Shown here in pieces: positions 48,638-60,955 of a stretch of 64,000 nt of DNA (the stretch's first letter is position 1; the number at the start of each line of letters is the position of its first letter). Origin of the DNA: Pelodera strongyloides (lineage: Eukaryota; Nematoda; Chromadorea; Rhabditida; Rhabditidae); contig JAANDG010000246.1 of NCBI GenBank assembly GCA_036852015.1, forward strand, positions 1 to 64,000. The letters run 5' to 3'. Below the pieces are notes generated by a model. It was not told the origin of the DNA, searched no databases, and saw nothing but the letters and a program-made list of their open reading frames with translations. A program made the translations under genes and the position numbers.

Positions 48638-50027
48638 AGCTCAAACTGCGGTATATCTGAATATCTTCTTTCGTGAATATCTTCCCCAATTTTGCATACT
48701 AATTGTAAGCAAAACAGACTTCACATCCACGTTTGAGTAGTCAGAAATTGGGAGGGGGGAGGGAGGAGGGAGGACTTTTTTACTTGGCCTCATAGTAGAC
48801 AAAAAAATCGCTAGGCTTCATCATAAACAGTGCCTGCCTGAAATGAGTTGTTTTTCTTTCCTTGTTTGTGTAGTATACCGGAATAACACGTCATTATTCA
48901 TAGGTATAGGTTGACTCACGATGCTATATTGCATTACTACATTTTCCTGTTATACATATTTTAGATAATTGCCCATTTGTATCGTCACAAATGGTTCTTT
49001 TGAAGTTGCTGCAATGCTGCCACTGCAAGGGACGATGTTACCCGTATTTCAATGACAAACCCTTCAGACTGTTCCTATGTTATCACTGCCGCAATGAAAT
49101 TTACTGTGGAGAGTGCTTCCATAAAGATGGAAAACAATGTGCAGAAACTGAAAGACCGTATTCTGGCGAGAACTTTCCTAATGCAGAAATTTTATTTTAT
49201 TTCGACAAGTTCGCACCTGCTGATGAAATTGGACTGCTCAGTCTTCGGAGGTGGAGTCCGTCTTTCTGTCGTACATGTTCGTCTACTAGTTGCAAGAAAG
49301 TCGCAGAAAATGGAGTTTTATTCTGTTCGAGATGTGATAATTATTCGCCAAATTGCAAACGATTGTCCGAATTCTTCTTGAGCTAAACGATTTCTTTCTT
49401 TCTGATAATAGAAAAGCCATTATTGCAAAAGGTGTGAAACTTCAACGTCAAGAATGCTGCGAGTGTAGAACCACTATAACGACCGACAATATTACTGCAT
49501 CCGACGACGGAAGACTGAGGTGTCACCAATGCCGCAAAGGAAACTGTTTCGTTGTTAACCATATTGAGTGCATGTTCTATTTCTTCAAATTCCTCAATCA
49601 CATACCCGGTATGGACGATTTAAGAGTCCTCACTTATTCAAAATGGACTCCTTTGAAATGCGAGAAATGTTCTGTAGTTTTCTCCGAAATTAAGGATCGA
49701 ATGCCAATGCTGAACACCGAATTGCACAAAATTGTGTGTCAGAAATGCAGCGAACAGGGAAATACGTCAGCAACAAGACAAACTTTCATCAAGTTACACT
49801 TTCTTGTCGACATGATCAAAGAGTTTCGTTGCTATTTCAAAAACAAAGGTGCTGATTGCTTAACCTCGCAACGCCTTGAACCTGCGACTTTTCCTAACCG
49901 TCTTCCGGAAATCAATAACATGAACATGGAGCTGAGTAGTGTGGCTTCAAAAGCTACAACCAAGGAAACAAGTACATCTGCTGTCGCACGGACTGCACGG
50001 TAAGCATATGTATAATCTGGCGTTCGT

Positions 50028-50414
50028 TTAAAGGAACAGGCCACCTCAGGAAGCCAAAATTGTTATTATTTTTATTAGATTCGCCGCGTTTCCATCGATC
50101 TGAATAAGTAAAACAAGTTCGGCATAAAATAATCTCCAACGAAATACAAATGCCCTCTAGTACCGTGATTAGGATATGGGTGGGGTGCATAAAAAACCGT
50201 GCTCTCGCGACCGTTGTTTGCGATCCAAAAAGCCAAAAAGGGCGGAGTTATGAATGTGCGTTTGATGCTTTTGTAAAACAAACGATTTATTTTGTTTGGC
50301 AAGCCAAACTGCATGTCGCCGCGTCTTCGTCATTTCTATGATAATGTGGTTCTTTTGGAATTTATTTTTGTTTTGTTACTATGAAGCATTCCTGAGGTGG
50401 ACCTGTCCCTTTAA
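50028..50414. mobile_element. TTAA palindromic MITE in gene 3 intron 1
   Basis: Ends TTAA-AGGAACAGGCCACCTCAG and CTGAGGTGGACCTGTCCCT-TTAA. A family A element begins directly after it. Confidence 0.85.
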
Positions 50415-50580
50415 TAAAGCGAAATACCAGCCGCTTTTTGAAACACATCGAGTATTCTCGCTTCCTTCTGCGGCTTATGCCAATGAACAAAACGTAGAAA
50501 AAAATTGAGCCAAATTCGAGCAACATACGTAAATTCAGTTGTTCACTGTGCGTAAAAAAACTGTTCGATATTTCGCTTTC
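50415..50580. mobile_element. TTAA palindromic MITE, family A copy 6
   Basis: Left AAAGCGAAATACCAGCCG, right TGTTCGATATTTCGCTTTC; diverged, and it abuts the preceding element. Confidence 0.7.
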
Positions 50581-50934
50581 ATAAACATAGTTTTTTTATT
50601 GGTCATTCTTTACTGATTATTGAATTTTTACTAAAGATTTCTCCAAAGTTTCCTTCCTACAAGGCACAGTAATTGTGAAATGAGAGGGACTTTTGTGTCA
50701 AACAATACCTAAATTAAACCACTATGGTTCGACCAATTGTACTAACACATCACTATGGTTTTCTAGAGCAGTCGACGATGTGAGTAATAAGGTCCAAGCG
50801 CCAGGAACACCGCTTACAACTCACCGCGACAGCTACTTCGAGAAAAGGTTGCTCAGAGTTGTATTGTTACCAGAGGAAAATAGGATCATTCCGGACACAC
50901 TTCGGTAGGTATTCGGAACTGAACAAGCTTTCTT

Positions 50935-51385
50935 TTAAAGGGACGGGCCCATCAAAATAAACCTATAGTTTGCATGTTTTTATAATTTGTATAAAGGGGG
51001 TTTATTATAATATATGTACACTAAGTTACTCAATAGACTTTATCCCGCTGAAATTTTTAGGTGTCGATAAACTCAAAAGTATACCGTAGAAGACCAACAA
51101 TTGCACCCTTATTTCCTTACCGCGTCTCCCGAGGATACCTCGCTCTGATTGGGACCCGGGAGACCATCTGTCCATATAGCCACATTCCCCCGGGACACGC
51201 GACAAGAAAATAGGGTGCAATTGTTGGTCTTCTACGGTATACTTTTGAGTTTATCGAAACCGAAAAATTTCAGCGGGATAAAGTCTAGCCGTAACTTAGT
51301 GCACATATATTATAATAAACCCCCTTTTTACAAATTATAAAAACATGCAAAATATGGGTTTATTTTGATGGGCCCGTCCCTTTAA
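50935..51385. mobile_element. TTAA palindromic MITE, family C
   Basis: Ends TTAA-AGGGACGGGCCCATCAAA and TTTGATGGGCCCGTCCCT-TTAA. Long complementary arms in gene 3 intron 2. Confidence 0.9.
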
Positions 51386-51814
51386 TTGCGCTGACAAAAA
51401 ACACTTAAATGCCTTTACGTTGCCGCGATACGATAGTCAATTGCGACCCCCAATATAATATTTTCTGTGACTCATTCATATTGTTATCATAATAAATAAG
51501 CAATAAATAAGCAATACATAAAAGAAGACTAATTATTCCCGCTTTTTTGTGATATGGAAAATAAATCGCCACCATCAATCAGCACGAACTGGGTTAAATT
51601 TAGTAAATAAATATCCAAACCCCTGTTAAAAAAGTTGAATATCTTATTATATAAAGTTGGGAGCTTTGTTTGTTTGTTTGTGCGTTTGTTTGAGTGTACG
51701 TTTGGATGATGTGCGTTACGCTCAGGTTGTAGGATTGGTTCAGTAGTTCACGTTCCCGTGCACTGAGCCATCTCACTTCCCGAGCGCCCCTCTCACAAAC
51801 GTCCAAAAAAGGCT

Positions 51815-52400
51815 GCATATGTGGAATATGTGTGGTGTATCGTTCGGGCGTTTCTGCGGCACAAAGGGTTCAAAGAACACTCACGGCACAAAACTCAAAG
51901 AACGACCAATTTTGAAAACTTGAAAGCAGGCTTTTTCGTCTAATGCTTTATTTACTCTTATTTTACAAAAATTTTCCATTGCCTTCCAACGTGAGATTAT
52001 CCTCACCTTGAGCAACCTACGAGAATCCAGCCCTGAGCTACGCACTCGCAGACTGCATACACTCACTGCATATACTCACCAACGCCATTGCGGATGGCTC
52101 ACACGAATGCCACACAAAAGGTTGCATTATACTCCAAGGAAGCGGAGTATCGGCCGAGCGATAATGTTCAAAGAACATCCACTTGCTGTGCAACGCCATT
52201 GTGGAGCGCTCACATGAGCACCACACAAAAGTTTGCATGTACACAAAGGGCGCGGAGTACATGCCGAGCGATAGAGTTCAAAGAACACCCACTGCAGGGC
52301 ACCTCCACTGCGGAACGCCCAGTGAACGCTACAAAGGCTGCCATATACAGAATGCTTGCGGGGTATCGTTCGAGCGATTGTGCGGCAAGTAGGCCGAGAT
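51815..52400. repeat. About 111-bp tandem repeats in gene 3 intron 2
   Basis: Units start AACGCCATTG at 52081 and 52192 with a third, diverged, at about 52303. Each contains CACACAAAAG, CGGAGTA and GTTCAAAGAACA. Fragments at about 51845-51900 share GTATCGTTCG and TTCAAAGAACAC. Confidence 0.75.
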
Positions 52401-52499
52401 CCCTGTTCCATGCAATTCAAGAAGCATATTCGCAATTATAATAATTCCCTGTCAATGGCATCGATGTGTGCTCAACTTGATGTTCCCCGTGGCGCCGGT

Positions 52500-53064
52500 C
52501 CTTATTTAGGAGGAATATAGTCAACAGAAACTGTTATATCCCCGTGTTTGATATTGGTGTAGGTTTCAAAAGGAAAATAACAAAAGTGAAACCATTTCCT
52601 TCAGACAAATGTTTGCTTCTAACTTATATAGCCCAGCGAAACATTGCGACGTATCATCCAGGCACATTCCTTTTTTTAGGATTTGAAATTTTTTCGATAT
52701 TGTAGAGTCCAGCAAGTTGCAGACAATTTAGGAGGAATATAGTCAACAAAAACTAAGTTAGTTCTAACCCGTGTTCAATATTGGTATGGGTTTCAAAAAG
52801 AAAAAGAAGGACTGGAGACTCTTTGGATAGAAATGTGTCCTCCTAACTTATATAGCCCAGAGAAACATTGCGGCGTATCAGCCACGCGATATTAAGCTGC
52901 TTTTAGGCTTTGGCAATTTTTTCGATGTCCTAGAGTAGAGCAAGTTGCAGACAATTTAGGAGAAATATAGTCAACAGAAACTAAGTTCTTTCCCCAGGAA
53001 ACTATTCTTGCGAGAAAGAGTTGCCTCTACTTATAGATATAGCCCAGTGAAACATAGCGACCAT
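52500..53064. repeat. About 225-bp tandem repeats in gene 3 intron 2
   Basis: TTTAGGAGGAATATAGTCAA recurs at about 52505, 52737 and 52955, with AACTTATATAGCCCAG and CAGCAAGTTGCAGACAA also repeated. About two and a half imperfect copies. Confidence 0.8.
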
Positions 53065-54550
53065 CAGCGAATATTGGAAAGACGCCTCAGGCGGCGGTAG
53101 CCGACTGGTTACGCATAATCGTGCTCATGCGCAAGTAAGTTCATTTGCACAGTTTTTTTTCTCTTAACATTGTTCGTAGCATATTTTTTCTTTTTTTCAG
53201 TGGTGGCAATGTTTCCCTCTTTAGATCTGTTAGAATACTCATTATTCTGTTTCAGATGTCAGTGTGGTCGATACGAAGAGCTCACCGAGATGAAGAACTG
53301 TACCACGTGTAACAAAAATGCATTGTGCGCAAAATGCACCATAAAGAGCCACTGGGGACATCAGATCGCAGACACCATGCCGGAATTGTTTGTGGAAGTG
53401 GTCAACAACGAATCGGACAAAATAAAGTACACACTTGGGAAATGGCTCGTTCGACTCGAAAATACCAATGTTAAGGTGAGTAGATAATTATAAAACAAAC
53501 AAATAAAACAAATACTGCGCATTATTGTGTAGATTATTTTACTACTACCATCACAGAAAAATAGCACAATGAATAATTTTTCCTCGCATAATCACCTTTA
53601 GTCAAAACTGGGTTATGTTAAAGAACATGATACACTTTATTTTTCAATACTCTCATTTACACTTTTCCTTATATTACTGTAACTTTACTTACTTCTTTTT
53701 TAATTTAGGAGTGATTTTACTGTAATTTCGAGTCGCATTTCAGGGAAAAGAAGTGTTCGGACGGCTTGTGACGGCGTATAACTCTTTGTTTCTGAAATCA
53801 CTGAACAGCAAGGACCCCAGTGAATTGCACAATTTAATTATACACAGTGATTTCTCGACTGTAGATCAACTTTTATTGGAGACGATGAGTTCAAATTATA
53901 AGGTATAAGTTCACCTTTTTCAGAAAATTCTAGTAAGAAAATTGAAATCTCGGGTCGATCGCTTGGTACTATCTGGAATTTCGAATGAATTGTAATGCGG
54001 TTTCCAAGTATCCCAAAAATTCGGTGTGATTCTGTCAATACTACCGTATTTCTGCACGAAACCTGCGTATATAATATGAAAAATATTCTCGTGTAGTTCC
54101 AAAATACTGTAAATTTTCACCTGCTTGAAAACCCCATGAGTATCCTTGGTACGTATTCCTCGTAAAATGTAAATAAAACTTTTTTTGAGGCATTCGAAAA
54201 ACTTGAAGAATTCTGCGCGGCCCTCGAAGAATTGTCTCAAACTTCAACTGGAAGGTTTGTTTTCGAAAATAGTATTTTCGCGCACGGCAATGTTCCTGAA
54301 ATATGCTCCCATTTTTGAAGTACCTCGACGTCTGAGAATTCGGGCTATTACCGATATTATTACACCTGTGATCGCTACAAATTCAACTTTGTAATCCGCC
54401 AAGGATAAGTAATGTAACCACCGAAAAACTGCGTAAAGTTTCTTGAAATGAACCTGGAGTCGTAATCTTTTCACTAATCGAGTATTTTACTGCTGTTTTG
54501 CGAGGCCCAAACAGGGGAATCTGGCCCAAAAATCATTCAGAAATCATTAC

Positions 54551-54772
54551 AGGTCATTTTGCAAGCCAGCACAAAATTTGCATGCCCACTATGGAAATCA
54601 ACTATTTACTACGATCCAAATTTTTTTATAGAATTCATAGTTACATATTGATTTACTCCTTCCAATTAAAAGCTTTTGCTTTGTAAAGCATGTCTTTCTG
54701 AATTTAATAACATCATCTTTCGATAAAAGGAAACTATCTGAGCACTTCATTCTCGTGAGCCTCCTCCTTTAA
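54551..54772. mobile_element. Family D MITE, right half only
   Basis: Matches the right half of 48209-48637, ending CTCGTGAGCCTCCTCCT-TTAA. It lies 18 bases before the last acceptor of gene 3, which may have disturbed the original 3' exons. Confidence 0.8.
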
Positions 54773-54818
54773 TTGTCATCCTAATTTCAGGTGTGGGTCC
54801 GGCGACTCCCAAAAATAG

Positions 54819-55335
54819 GCTTACCACGCACAACCTGGAAGAACAACGAAGCATTGTGAAGAAGATCGTTGTATATAAAATGTTGTTTTATAAAAAAAAA
54901 ACAAGTTATTTCTCACTAATTACTGTTTCGAAGATTACTGTTTCTACATGAGAAACGTGTCTTACTGGTTCTTTCTATATAGTTACGCCCTATTCGATCG
55001 ATCTGTGATGACTGTATGTCGGAATAAAGTGGTGTTCAGAAAAAAGATTTCTTTGTACATTTATGCTTACGCTTTGAATGGCAATTATGAGCAGTTTACA
55101 CGTGTATCCATTTGCAAGTCATTTTTTTCATTCGCGCAAAATAATTGCGGTTCCGGATGTGTTGGTTGCTATGGATACCAAGCTTTCGACCCATACAAAT
55201 ATGTACACTAATTAGACATAAAAATATTTTTTCACTAGTTTCCACCTGCTTAGGGTATTAGTCTTCTCTGTCAGCGAAGGAGAAGTCACTGCATGACAAC
55301 TTCACAAAGAATGAACGATGGCTTGCTCACTCACT
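54819..55335. other. Interval between genes 3 and 4
   Basis: No zinc-module sequence. The expected N-terminal two thirds of gene 4 exon 1 are absent here. An 87-codon plus-strand frame (54948-55211) shows no similarity to the family. Confidence 0.5.
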
Positions 55336-56644
55336 TCGGCAGATATTTTAAAAACAATGGCGACGCTAGGGGAAACCCTGGATCATTTAAACCACTCACT
55401 GCTGAACCTGAGAGCTACCTGGAAGAACAGTTACTTGATGTGACGTCTTACTTTACGAGGTTGAAGACAACAATTCCGGACACGTCGCGGTGGGAAATTT
55501 CACACGTTTAATTTTGAAGTTGCGTTTTCACACGTTTACTTCTGCAGTTGCTTCTTAGGCACACGTTTACTTTTACTTAGGCTTTTACAAGTTTACTTTT
55601 GAAGCTGCTTCTTACGCAAACCTGCTTAGCACGAACTCTTTGGTGTTTCAGCTGTCGGTGTGGTCGACATGAGGAAGTGATTGAGATGAAGAACTGCAGC
55701 ACGTGTCACGTGGATGCGTTGTGCGCAAGGTGCACAATAAAACACCACTGGGGCCATCAAATCACAGATACAATGCCCGAATTCATTGTAGAAGTCGTCA
55801 GCAACGAATCGGACAAATTCGAAGAAAAACTTGGGATGTGGTGTGTTCGGCTACAACAAATAAGCAATAAGGTAATACTAGAAAATTATTGACTTTTTTT
55901 ATCCCTTACACTTATTTTCAATACTTATCGTTAAGGGTATGGATTCGTTTGGAAACCTTGTCACTTGTGAGCACATATGAAGCACTGTTTCTCAAAGCGT
56001 TGGAAAGCAAGACTCCTGAAGAGTTGAACAAACTGATGTCATTATTGGACAATTTTTCAAAAATCGACGATCTGTTAATGGATTCGATAACCGAAAACTG
56101 TAAGGTAAAAACTAACTGTTTTCTTGAAATTTAAACAAATCTTTCTCTCTAATATTCAATAAATATTCTATGACAAATTTTATTTAAATTCAACTCTTCA
56201 TCTGCGTACGTTCTGCGAAAACTCATATTGATATTGTCCTTCGTGATAAAGACAGAAGCGTCTTTTTCAGACTTTCGAGAAAATTGATGCGTTTTGCGCG
56301 GAACAGAAGGAAGCCTACTCAAGAACACCTGATTCTGAGCTTCCTGAACTTCTGGCTGAACGGTTGGTGTTTGACAAACTAAATCTAATGGCTAATATTG
56401 TGTTAAGAAACACAAAAAAAAGTAGTAACTGTCAATCATTGGCATTGTGTTGAAGGTCCAATTTATCGGTAGAAGAGTTGTCAACCTAAATTCACCCTAC
56501 TGTATTTGCAGTTCGTATGTTTTTTGTCACTTACAGAAATATTATTTTTGCACACTTTTCAGGGGCATCTGTGAAGAAGCATCGAGTCACCAAACATGTG
56601 AACACAAAACTACTGGAAAGAAGCAATGGCGATCAAAAAAATAG
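55336..56644 (+). pseudogene. Multi-zinc, B-box-like family member 4 (5' truncated)
   Basis: Family similarity starts at GRYFKNNGDARG (end of exon 1) and runs through exons ending at 55489, then 55652-55871, 55936-56104, 56271-56362 and 56563-56644. Both zinc modules are missing, and no start codon fits. The B-box exon is intact (CGRHEEVIEMKNC, CHVDALCARC, HHWGHQ). The next exon is 169 nt against 159 in the relatives, and its frame breaks between FGNLVT and TYEALFLKALESKTP, so there is a second lesion. The last exons remain readable (TFEKIDAFCAEQKEA; basic end TGKKQWRSKK). An ATG at 55293 could start a short B-box product, but the later frameshift argues against function. Confidence 0.75.
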
Positions 56645-57253
56645 TGTAAATATATTAATTCTAACTGACTTGATAGTAAAAATAGATTTATTTTAACTAT
56701 TTAAATATACAATAGTTCCTTGCAACTTGAGAATCTTCCATTTCATAAATAATTTTGGAACATATTTTGTGATAGCAGCAACAATAAACTAGCGATGGCA
56801 GTGCAAACAAAGGCTGTGCACGTACAATCAGCGAAAAGATAGCAAAATCCAAATCATATGATATTTGCGCATATTATGCTTCGTGGCCAAACACGGATAT
56901 TTCATTTGAAATAAACGTTTTTTTTTTCGCAAACGAGAAGAACAAGGAAGGCGTTGCATGCAATGATGTATACTTCAATTACGGAATATAATACAAAAAT
57001 GGAAGAACACAACAAGATACATAATTAATCTACCATACTGCACGGTCTTTTTGATAACAATATTCCCATGTGTTTTATGAGAATTTTTGCTTTCCCGGAA
57101 TAGATCTGTGAATCTAGATCAAAATTCAAGGTGGACGCCGAAAACAGTGTGTTTGAAGGATATGACTATGTTATCAAAGGATGATAGTTAAAGACAGTCA
57201 AGTAAGAAATATTTTGAGTAATTGATTATGCGGTCGGATTCTTAAAGCAACTC
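56645..57253. other. Convergent 3' region between genes 4 and 5
   Basis: Gene 4 (plus) and gene 5 (minus) end towards each other here. AT-rich, no coding signal. Confidence 0.5.
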
Positions 57254-59657
57254 TTATTTGTGTGATTTCTTCGCTCGTCGTTGCCACTTCTGATGTTTAT
57301 GCTGCTCACCACCGTTGCTCCTAAACGTTTGCTTTAAAAGATACAAAGTAACGTTGCAGTTCACTGTTCATGTTAACGGTTTTCGTCCCTAGCTTGAGTC
57401 AAGAAATGTTCGTTATATAGGAATACACAATGTAACGATTATCTTACCTTGTATTCATTAGATATTTATCTCCCGGAGCTTGAGCATGTTGCGTGGAGCC
57501 TTCTTGGGCTCCCTTTTCTTCTACGATCGACGGTGCGGCTCCAGTGTCGGTTGGTTGTGAGGACCCGACAGGCTGTCTATAATGCCGACGTAGGCGGAAT
57601 AGACGTAAGGGAAAAGTATCGAAGTAGAACAATAACAGTGTACTGTATTTTCAGGGCGCGTTGTTTCACATACTTAGATAATTTTTAGGGAACAAGAACT
57701 TACCCTTTGGAGGACGGTAGAAGTTTTTCCGCCGTACCGTGTCCTTCCAGTTTGGCACAAAATTCGTCAATTTTTTCAAACGCCTGAAAGCAGGGCAGTT
57801 TAGTTGCGACCATTGGCCAATTGTCACAAAAACTTATCCTGTCACAAATGGACCTTTACAAACTGCTGGTGAGAAAAGGAACACTGTTAAAACTGCATTT
57901 GGTAAAGTGGTGTGTTACTCTGTGCATGCTCTACCCCATATTGATATACTGCGCAAAAATACATGCGGAAATCATACCCTGTAATTCGTAGTCATTGTTT
58001 CCATCAAAAGATCGTCGAGTTCCGAAAAGTCACCCAAGGATATCAGATTGTGCAACTCAGCCGGTTCCTTGCTTTCCAGAGCTTTCAAAAACAACTTTTC
58101 GTACGCCGTCACAAGCTTTCCAAATGTTTCTTTTCCCTAAAAAAATACTATTTGAGCGTTGAAATATCCTAACAATTCGTAGCTATACCTACTTTACTAT
58201 TTGTCTCTTTTACTTTATTCTGGAGTCTAGAACACAATCTAGCGTACTACTAATATAATTGCATAGAACTAACTTTACTGTTTGTCTGCTCCAGCCGAAC
58301 GCGCCAATTGCCGAGCTTCCGCTGAATTTTCGCAGATTCATTGTTGACGACTTCCACGATCAACTCGGGCATTGTATCTATGATTTGATGTGCCCAATGA
58401 TCTTTTACAAGACATTGAAGGCAAATTGCATTGACGCTGCATGTGGTGCAATCCTTCATCTTCGTGATATCTTCGTACGTGCCACATTGACACCTATAAT
58501 TTTTTGTTTCAACTGTTTATCAACAGTAGTTAAACAAACAATAGTAAAGTAACAGAAAGTAGTTCATAATAAATGACAGTAGTCACCAACCGAGGCGTTT
58601 CCGGAACAGTTGTCCTCGGTTTTGTAATGAACGACGGCACAAGAAGTTGTTCCTCATGATAGTTTTCAGGCGCAGTGGTGGAGTTACGACTTGCTTGAAT
58701 GCGTTTCTTGGGCATTTTTCCTTCGAAATCAATCCCACTGTTTATGAAATATTTGCGAAATTCCTTGATCACGTCGACGAGGAAGTAGAATTTTATGAAA
58801 TTTTGCCCGTTTTCTAGTTTATCTCCGGTGCATTTCTGGCACGTAACCTTGCGTTGTTTTTTGTCCAGTATAGGTATTCTTTCCTCAACTTCAGAGAAAG
58901 CCACGGAGCATTTCTGGCACTTCAACGGGGTCCATTTTGAATAAGTTAGTTCTTTTAGATCAGACAAACCAGGGACGTGCTGTAGGAATACATTCAAATA
59001 AAACAGGCACTCAATGTCCCCAACATTGAAACGCGGGGAATTGCCACGACAGTCCCTACAATTTAATATTCCAGCGTCGGTTATGTCCGTATGTTTTACT
59101 GGATTTCTACACTGCTTGCAAACTTGGCATTGAAAGTAAATCACTTTATTTACATGGCTTGGTTGGTGTTCGTTCCGAAAACAAAGAACTGGTTCTTGGG
59201 CAGCCCTTCGTCCATTATACGCGAGAAGGTTGTTTAGTTCAGCAATTATTTTAGTTGCGGGGGAACTGTCAATGAAGAGCTCTGGCGGACAATGAACAGG
59301 ATTGCAATATGGACAAAACAAACAGCCACTTCGATCGACTCTTTTTGTCAAAGAGCAAGCACGGCAATAAAGTGGGCTCCACCGTTGTAGACTGAGGAGA
59401 TTCATTTCATCAGCAGGTGCGAACTTGTCGAAATACGCCATCGTAGGGTAATAAGTAGCTATATCTCTCAAACAACACGTAGAAGTGTAGTACACATTTG
59501 TTCTTTTGTCACATCGGCGGGCTAACCGCGATTTTATGCAATATCCACAGAACAGCAGTGCACAATATATGCATTCTTTTACTAATACGGGCGGGTTGCC
59601 AAAATAGGGATAGCATCGGCCACGACATTGGCCACACTCCAGGGTTTTTAGCAACAT
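57254..59657 (-). CDS. Multi-zinc, B-box-like protein, family member 5 (inverted)
   Basis: Exons 58591-59657, 58274-58493, 57978-58136, 57704-57783, 57448-57576, 57254-57320; 573 residues, phases consistent. It starts MLLKTLECGQCRGRCYPYF. Module 1 has ECIYC, FCGYC, YFDKFAPADEMNLLSLQRW, SPLYCRAC and CLFCPYC; module 2 has CQVCKQC, CRDC, YLNVFLQHVPG, YSKWTPLKCQKC and CQKC. An insert of about 15 residues (CFRNEHQPSHVNKVIYF) precedes module 2. The B-box exon is kept (CTTCSVNAICLQC, HWAH), as is the basic tail HQKWQRRAKKSHK. The exon 1 donor is the weak CG|GTTGGT, and exon 3 ends in AGG instead of AAG. A TTTACAG acceptor lies 5 bases before the ATG. No lesion seen. Its orientation is opposite to genes 1-4. 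Confidence 0.85.
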
Positions 59658-59678
59658 TTCATCTGTAAATACTAGCTG

Positions 59679-60439
59679 TTAAAGGGACATGCTCGCGAGA
59701 TGAACAATATTTTATATTGTAATATAATATTCCTATTCTCCACACTAGTTTACACATGGGAACGTCATTGTGCAGATATAGCAATTATAATGTCCGGATA
59801 CTCCGTATTACCGTATTTTTTGCATATTAAGGCGGAAGTTGTATGTGTGCATTAGTTTATATGCAAATTAAAGCATTTTGCTAGTATTACAACCGAATAT
59901 CTTAAATTTACATACAGTCTGATTAAATTGTCTGCTCAAACGCAAATGCACAATAATACGGAGTGCCCGAGCGTTATAATTGCCGTGTCTAATAGCTACA
60001 CATGAAAGTGGAAACCCCGATATGGCCCCGATTATTTTGGAAAAAAACCCGATATGGCCCCGATCAAGTCCCGCAAAAATCCCGATCACGAATAACCGGG
60101 GCCATATGATTTTGGACGAACCCAATATGGACCCGATTGTTCCAAAAAACCCCGATGTGGCCCCGATAATTTTTCGAGAACCCCCGATGTGGCCTCGACC
60201 ATTTCCAAACACCCCGATATGGATCCGATTATTTTCCATAAACCCCGGACATGGCCCCCGAACTCCGAACAAGGCCGGATTTTTTGAGGGACTTTTTGAG
60301 GGGATCGGGGCCATATCGGGGTCTTGGTTTCCCATGAATATCTATAAAATTACGTTCCCCTGTGTAAACTCGTGAGCAGCACTGGAATAGTATGGTAAAC
60401 TAGCAAAATCGTGTTTTCTTCGTGAGCCTGACACTTTAA
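59679..60439. mobile_element. TTAA inverted-repeat element with an internal GC-rich array
   Basis: Ends TTAA-AGGGACATGCTCGCGA and TCGTGAGCCTGACACT-TTAA, with matching AGTTTACACA(T/G)GGG(A/G)AACG blocks further in. It lies just upstream of gene 5. The centre is occupied by the array at 60009-60332. Confidence 0.7.
60009..60332. repeat. CCCCGATATGGCCCCGAT repeat array
   Basis: Seven or more degenerate copies of about 35 bases: CCCCGAT(A/G)TGGCCCCGAT followed by an A/T-rich spacer such as TATTTTGGAAAAAA. The array ends with inverted copies (ATCGGGGCCATATCGGGG, then GGTTTCC complementary to the GGAAACC at the start), so it can fold back on itself. Confidence 0.8.
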
Positions 60440-60955
60440 ATATGTAAGAATGCTCACTGTCACGAAGAATGCGTCCAAGCACGAGCACATATACAAACAT
60501 TAAAAATACAAGGCCTATATTAAAGCGAATATGTAGGCACTCAAAATGAGCAAAAAAAGCGAAACTAGCGTTTCCATACCAGACGTTAATTTAAATAGGC
60601 GACTGAATATGTAAATACGAAATTGGAATGCGCTGCATCTTGAATCTTGCTATTTGCCGATTTAAACTGAAATTTATTCAATCAGACCCAAATTTATGCA
60701 AGGGTTCCGAATTAGCGTTTACTATGGAAAAGGCGAGCTTTGTAATTGATTTTCTTTTAAGTGGGTAATTGTAGACAACTTTTGTTATTGTTTCCTTAAT
60801 GGGCAACATGCATTCTATTAATACAGCTTAACTTCAAAAAGGGCCTACATATTCCCTTTAAAATTTCTTCATTTTTTGTATGTTACCGACTATAGGAACA
60901 AGCAGACTTGGCATTAAATGTTAGTGCTAGATTTTTGCTCTTTTTGGGCCATTGT
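60440..60955. other. Intergenic, no gene seen
   Basis: AT-rich; no open frame with splice support. Confidence 0.45.

Larger units (their letters stand above)
48991..54818 (+). pseudogene. Multi-zinc, B-box-like family member 3 (frameshift in exon 1)
   Basis: Exons 48991-49999, 50767-50904, 53256-53475, 53744-53902, 54190-54254, 54791-54818. The first module (CCHCKGRC, YFDKFAPADE, RRWSPSFC) is in one frame and ends at a stop at 49384-49386. The rest (LLELNDFFLSDNRKAI, ECRTT, YSKWTPLKCEKCSVVFSE) continues in another frame that is open from about 49345. So an indel lies at about 49340-49385, where the family has CKEMGSS...CELNEL. An extra exon (50767-50904) replaces the end of exon 1 of genes 1 and 2. 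The B-box exon is well kept (CTTCNKNALCAKC, HWGH). The last exon ends early (CGSGDSQK), without the basic tail. The exon 5 acceptor reads TTTTTTGAG. It may be a recent pseudogene, or the frameshift may be a sequencing error. Intron 2 is 2.35 kb and repeat-filled. Confidence 0.75.

Noticed and set aside
52038..52441. Overlapping long frames on both strands.
   Set aside because: They are periodic translations of the 111-bp tandem repeats in gene 3 intron 2.
59868..60375. Long frames on both strands (155 and 131 codons).
   Set aside because: They derive from the CCCCGATATGGCCCCGAT array; repeated peptide text on both strands indicates noncoding repeat.
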